From: Paenibacillus harenae
GTDB lineage: Bacteria; Bacillota; Bacilli; Paenibacillales; Paenibacillaceae
NCBI RefSeq assembly: GCF_030812415.1
Contig: NZ_JAUSST010000002.1
Span: 1,054,001-1,118,000 of the forward strand
Direction: 5' to 3'
Length of the DNA stretch: 64,000 nt
Positions 61,242 to 64,000 of the stretch are shown in pieces. The position numbers and the translations under genes were made by a program. The notes under the pieces are model-generated. The model had not been told where the DNA came from. It made no database searches and saw only the letters and a list, made by a program, of their open reading frames with translations. Numbering within the stretch: position 1 is the first letter of the stretch; each line of letters starts with the position of its first letter.

Positions 61242-61742
61242 CTAAGGCTGTGGCGGGAAAACCCCGTATAGCGAAATAATAAAAGAGATCGTTGTTGTGG
61301 GCATCATGTTGTCGTGGGGCTGACTGCCGCCTGCTGGAGAGAGGGATTGTGCGCTCATGCCGACTAAGTTCGTTCCGCTTGAATAGGTTTTTAGAGCGCG
61401 GGAGGCCCAAACGGCGTTAGAAGGAGTATTTTCCGTTCCAATCGTTGAACTCGACATCGCCTGATGCGTATGTGCGGGTAGCTGGGTCGACGTCAGCGTT
61501 ACGCTTTCGCTGCCTGCCTTCGCACCTTGCGGATATCTGGCGTTGGGATGGATCGGAACACGTCCTTGCAAATCGGGAACGGCGAACGTCGTTTGCCCGT
61601 CTCCGCCGTAAGTGGTGCCGAGCAGAGCGAAGAGCGCGTCGTTCTCGGAAATGCTTAGTTCTTGGCCGTTGCAGAGAGCCCAGCCATTCGGCGCGTAGTT
61701 GCCCGCGAACATGCGGATTTCGCCTAAATATGCCTCACTCAT
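61242..61742 (-). CDS. Phage tail collar domain protein, copy 3
   Basis: A 166-residue paralog and the first gene of the transcript: Y-L-G-E-I-R-M-F-A-G-N-Y-A-P-N-G-W-A-L-C-N-G-Q, then T-Y-G-G-D-G-Q-T-T-F-A-V-P-D-L-Q-G-R, ending I-I-S-L-Y-G-V-F-P. Each copy has a good AGGAGG-type site. The GNAT gene at 61778 precedes it on the same strand by about 35 nt, so four genes may be one operon. Confidence 0.92.
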   Translation of the reverse strand: MSEAYLGEIRMFAGNYAPNGWALCNGQELSISENDALFALLGTTYGGDGQTTFAVPDLQGRVPIHPNARYPQGAKAGSESVTLTSTQLPAHTHQAMSSSTIGTENTPSNAVWASRALKTYSSGTNLVGMSAQSLSPAGGSQPHDNMMPTTTISFIISLYGVFPPQP

Positions 61743-61777
61743 TCGTAATCACCTCGTAAAATGGTTTATTTGGAAGA

Positions 61778-62299
61778 CTAGCCTTTGGTAGGTTCGCCGG
61801 ATTCCATAAAATCGTACATGTCGTTCTCGCCGATTAACCAAAAGCCGAGGCGAACATAAAGCGCTTTTGCAGGATTCGTCTTGAGGACGCTAAGCCGCAG
61901 CGGAAGGCGGGCTGAGGCAGCACCGTCCTGCAATTGCCGAAGCAGCATCGTACCGAACCCTTGATTCCGGAATTCCGATAAAATCGTTAAGTCTACAAGT
62001 CTGATCTCCCTATCCTTACGACATACGATCGCTCTGCCGACTCGAATCTCGTTGACAACCAATAGCGACTGCTCCGAGCCCGGAAAATGCATCGCGTAAG
62101 ATTGCTTTTGGGCATTCCATTGCATCTGCAGGAAGGAGCGCTGCATCGCTTCGTCCCACCCCCATGCTTGCAATTCATCTTTGCGGGATTCCGCGTAGAG
62201 GTCGAATAGGAAAGGGTCATCCTCAGGGCGGGCCGGAATTTGTTGAAGCACGGTGTCATCTCCAGTCGAAACTCGTGAAAAATGTGGAAAATTATTCAT
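61778..62299 (-). CDS. GNAT family N-acetyltransferase
   Basis: A 173-residue GNAT protein. The acetyl-CoA loop is F-R-N-Q-G-F-G-T-M-L-L, and V-L-K-T-N-P-A-K-A-L-Y-V-R-L-G-F is typical. It is upstream of the collar genes on the same strand, a linkage I have seen for MdpB-like proteins. The first codons start near a TTTTGCAA palindrome. The acceptor is unknown. Confidence 0.85.
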   Translation of the reverse strand: MNNFPHFSRVSTGDDTVLQQIPARPEDDPFLFDLYAESRKDELQAWGWDEAMQRSFLQMQWNAQKQSYAMHFPGSEQSLLVVNEIRVGRAIVCRKDREIRLVDLTILSEFRNQGFGTMLLRQLQDGAASARLPLRLSVLKTNPAKALYVRLGFWLIGENDMYDFMESGEPTKG

Positions 62300-62331
62300 T
62301 GTCGTAACTAGTTTAGTATAGGAAAGGCTAC

Positions 62332-62359
62332 TTTTGCAATACGTTTATAAGTTGCAAAA
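62332..62359. repeat. Inverted repeat between divergent genes
   Basis: TTTTGCAA and TTGCAAAA, perfect 8-bp arms with a 12-bp spacer, lie in the divergent promoter region between the GNAT gene and the large secreted protein. It may be an operator for either. Confidence 0.45.
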
Positions 62360-62461
62360 AAATGTAAAGAAAACCGTTTACCGTAAGGAGAGAATCCATT
62401 ATTATTTAGAAAGAGCATCCAGATAGAAATCAAAGATATGTAAAAATTGAAGGAGGAAATT

Positions 62462-64000
62462 ATGTATCTTATCCGCTTGAATCGATTTCAGAAGTTACTA
62501 AGTTACGTGCTTGTATTTTTACTAGTTGTAATGGTTAGTGGGGTAAGTTATTTTGCTCCATTTGCGAACGCGGCCCCCAGTAATTGGGTAGATCTGGATC
62601 CGGATCCTACAGGGACGGAAGGTTTCGATTACGAGCTCTACATAATTGCTCATGGTAATGGCGAGTGGTTTACAACCGGCACTACTTTCTTAGGTTATTC
62701 TACGAATGGCACGACATGGGTGCATCCCGAGGAAAGTACGGTCGTGGACTCGGAACTTATTAATAGTGTCGCTTATGCCGGCGATCGCTGGGTAGCAGCG
62801 GGGCAGTCCGGTGCGATATTGACTTCGCCCGTGTCTCCGGCAAATCCGTTGACTAGCTGGACGGTGCACGCTGGCGGAGCGGGAACGGGCACGAGTGAAA
62901 ATCTTTGGGACGTTGCTTACGGCGAGGATAGCGGCGGTTCACCTCTTACCATACTGACCGGGGAGAACGGCACGATCGTAACATCAGCGGATAATGTGAA
63001 TTGGAACAGCGCGCCAACGAAGGGTGACGGTTCGTATTTAATGGCAGCGGCTAGTGGAAATGGAAGTTTTGTAGCTGCGGGGTATGACTCCGGATTTGCC
63101 ACAGGGGTTGTTTATTATTCGAATGACGGCGTAACGTTTAGCGCTGGAACGATTGGCAGCGGCATTAATGATGTCGTCTACGCTGAAGGGAAGTTTGTTG
63201 CCGTTGGAGATGGAGGTTATATTGCGACATCGACCAACGGGCAAACCTGGACACCGCGTACGAATCCTTCCGGCGGAAGCGATGATTTATTGGGGATAGC
63301 GTACGGGACAGGTAAGTTTGTTGCGGTAGGGGATAACGGAGACATTGTTTCTTCTGAAGACGGTATGACGTGGACATCTGAAACACCCAAGACGACGGGG
63401 GGGTTTGATTCCGTCGCATACGGCGACAACCGTTTCGTCATCGTAGGGCCCGCAGGCCTTATGCAAACGGCAGCAGATCCAAACAGTATCATAAGCCCGA
63501 CAACGGGAAGCTTTGACAAGAAAGCGACTGTTCAAGCGGACGTAACGACGACGATGACGCTGAACGGTAACTCATTAGCGAGTATTGTTAATGGCGGAGC
63601 TTCATTAACAGAGGGGACGGATTATACGGTCTCAGGAAGTACGGTAACGATCAAGAAGGAATATTTGGCGGCGCAGCCTTCCGGAACGACAACCTTGACA
63701 TTCAATTTCAGCGCTGGCGCAACGCAGACGTTGACGATTACGGTCACCGATACGACGCCGAGGATCAATCCGACAACGGGCAGCTTCGATAAGAAAACAT
63801 CTGCCCAAGCGAACGTGACGACCACGATGACGTTGAACGGTCACACGCTGAACAGTATTACGAACGGAGGGGCGACCTTGACTGCCAATACCGACTACAC
63901 CGTGTCGGGCAGTACGGTAACAATTAAGAAGGAATATTTGGCGACCCAGCCGGAAGGCACGACTAACCTGACATTTAACTTCGACGGGGCGATGACGCAG
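62462..64000 (+). CDS. Large secreted protein with BNR-like repeats and CBM_X2 modules (3' partial)
   Basis: The frame opens at ATG 62462 (AAGGAGGAAATT upstream) and is still open at the window end (513 codons). Signal peptide residues 1-37, cleavage likely after A-N-A. Residues ~40-340 hold five or more short repeats of the type G-K-F-V-A-V-G-D-x-G and T-S-T-N-G-Q-T-W, as in BNR/YCF48-like beta-propellers. From residue 344 a CBM_X2 module (I-S-P-T-T-G-S-F-D-K-K, Y-T-V-S-G-S-T-V-T-I-K-K-E-Y-L-A) begins; a second starts at 435. X2 modules bind cell walls or polysaccharides; SLH domains probably follow. The DNA period of the module is 273 bp. Confidence 0.85.
   Translation, partial: MYLIRLNRFQKLLSYVLVFLLVVMVSGVSYFAPFANAAPSNWVDLDPDPTGTEGFDYELYIIAHGNGEWFTTGTTFLGYSTNGTTWVHPEESTVVDSELINSVAYAGDRWVAAGQSGAILTSPVSPANPLTSWTVHAGGAGTGTSENLWDVAYGEDSGGSPLTILTGENGTIVTSADNVNWNSAPTKGDGSYLMAAASGNGSFVAAGYDSGFATGVVYYSNDGVTFSAGTIGSGINDVVYAEGKFVAVGDGGYIATSTNGQTWTPRTNPSGGSDDLLGIAYGTGKFVAVGDNGDIVSSEDGMTWTSETPKTTGGFDSVAYGDNRFVIVGPAGLMQTAADPNSIISPTTGSFDKKATVQADVTTTMTLNGNSLASIVNGGASLTEGTDYTVSGSTVTIKKEYLAAQPSGTTTLTFNFSAGATQTLTITVTDTTPRINPTTGSFDKKTSAQANVTTTMTLNGHTLNSITNGGATLTANTDYTVSGSTVTIKKEYLATQPEGTTNLTFNFDGAMTQ

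Noticed and set aside
60147-61742. Prophage call from the tail-collar proteins
   Set aside because: No other phage structural, lysis or integrase genes and no attachment repeats are in the window.
63000-64000. CRISPR-like or satellite repeats
   Set aside because: The repeats are in frame, encode BNR-like and X2 modules, and have no unique short spacers.

Overview
The window looks like a chromosomal segment of an endospore-forming Gram-positive bacterium of the Paenibacillaceae (Paenibacillus/Cohnella type). The pointers are a tricistronic GerA-type germinant receptor, strong AGGAGG-type ribosome binding sites with many TTG and GTG starts, a T-box leader, SMR efflux pairs, moderate GC content, and an S-layer/cell-surface style protein with X2 modules at the right edge. 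No rRNA, tRNA, CRISPR array, replication origin or intact mobile element was seen. Most genes are ordinary housekeeping or accessory genes, but the region carries many broken genes and small rearrangements.

Layout. 1-7 kb: mixed small enzymes (a zinc-dependent phospholipase C-like protein, a lipoprotein, a transglutaminase-like protein, a frameshifted ADP-ribosylglycohydrolase, an APH kinase), a stand-alone eukaryote-type HisA, a DUF2568 remnant, a DUF1905/YdeI protein and a GNAT enzyme. 7-13 kb: malate:quinone oxidoreductase (Mqo), an inositol-phosphatase family enzyme, a P-loop kinase, a ZIP transporter, a nucleoside hydrolase and an acyl-CoA thioesterase. 13-18.5 kb: an OatA-like acyltransferase, an IS3 remnant, a tandem pair of C1q-like basic proteins, a hydrolase and a decayed MarR/MFS locus. 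18.5-27 kb: the cysJI assimilatory sulfite reductase operon, a ring-cleaving dioxygenase, two more members of the C1q-like family (one intact, one broken), an FMN reductase and a glycosyltransferase.

27-36.5 kb: an EbrAB-type SMR pair, a LysR regulator followed by metE with a MET-box-like palindrome between them, the gerA-type operon, and an MFS transporter that seems to start at ATT. 36.5-43.5 kb: an ArsR/CadA metal efflux operon with two tandem operator palindromes over its promoter, a TolB-like lipoprotein, a T-box leader controlling an archaeal/fungal-type aspartate-semialdehyde dehydrogenase, and an MBL-fold protein that has lost its metal-binding motif. 43.8-50 kb: a 796-residue double-domain isoprenoid synthase, a GNAT/hydrolase/DUF1905 cluster, and an Lsa-type ABC-F protein behind a leader that can fold as an attenuator. 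50-60 kb: regulator-rich DNA (LysR, Lrp, PadR, two TetR) with an OYE family reductase, an AI-2E family transporter, a deleted alcohol dehydrogenase and an SDR. 60-64 kb: three tandem phage-tail-collar proteins, a GNAT enzyme, and the start of a large secreted protein with BNR-like repeats and CBM_X2 modules that runs off the window.

The best candidates for something not well described are the four-member family of Lys/Arg-rich C1q-like proteins, the fused isoprenoid synthase whose N-terminal half also carries aspartate-rich motifs, the 12-nt terminator/antiterminator switch in front of the ABC-F gene, and several short ORFs that overlap and may be translationally coupled to the downstream gene. 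All functional calls rest on reading the translated sequence and remembered family motifs; no database search was run.
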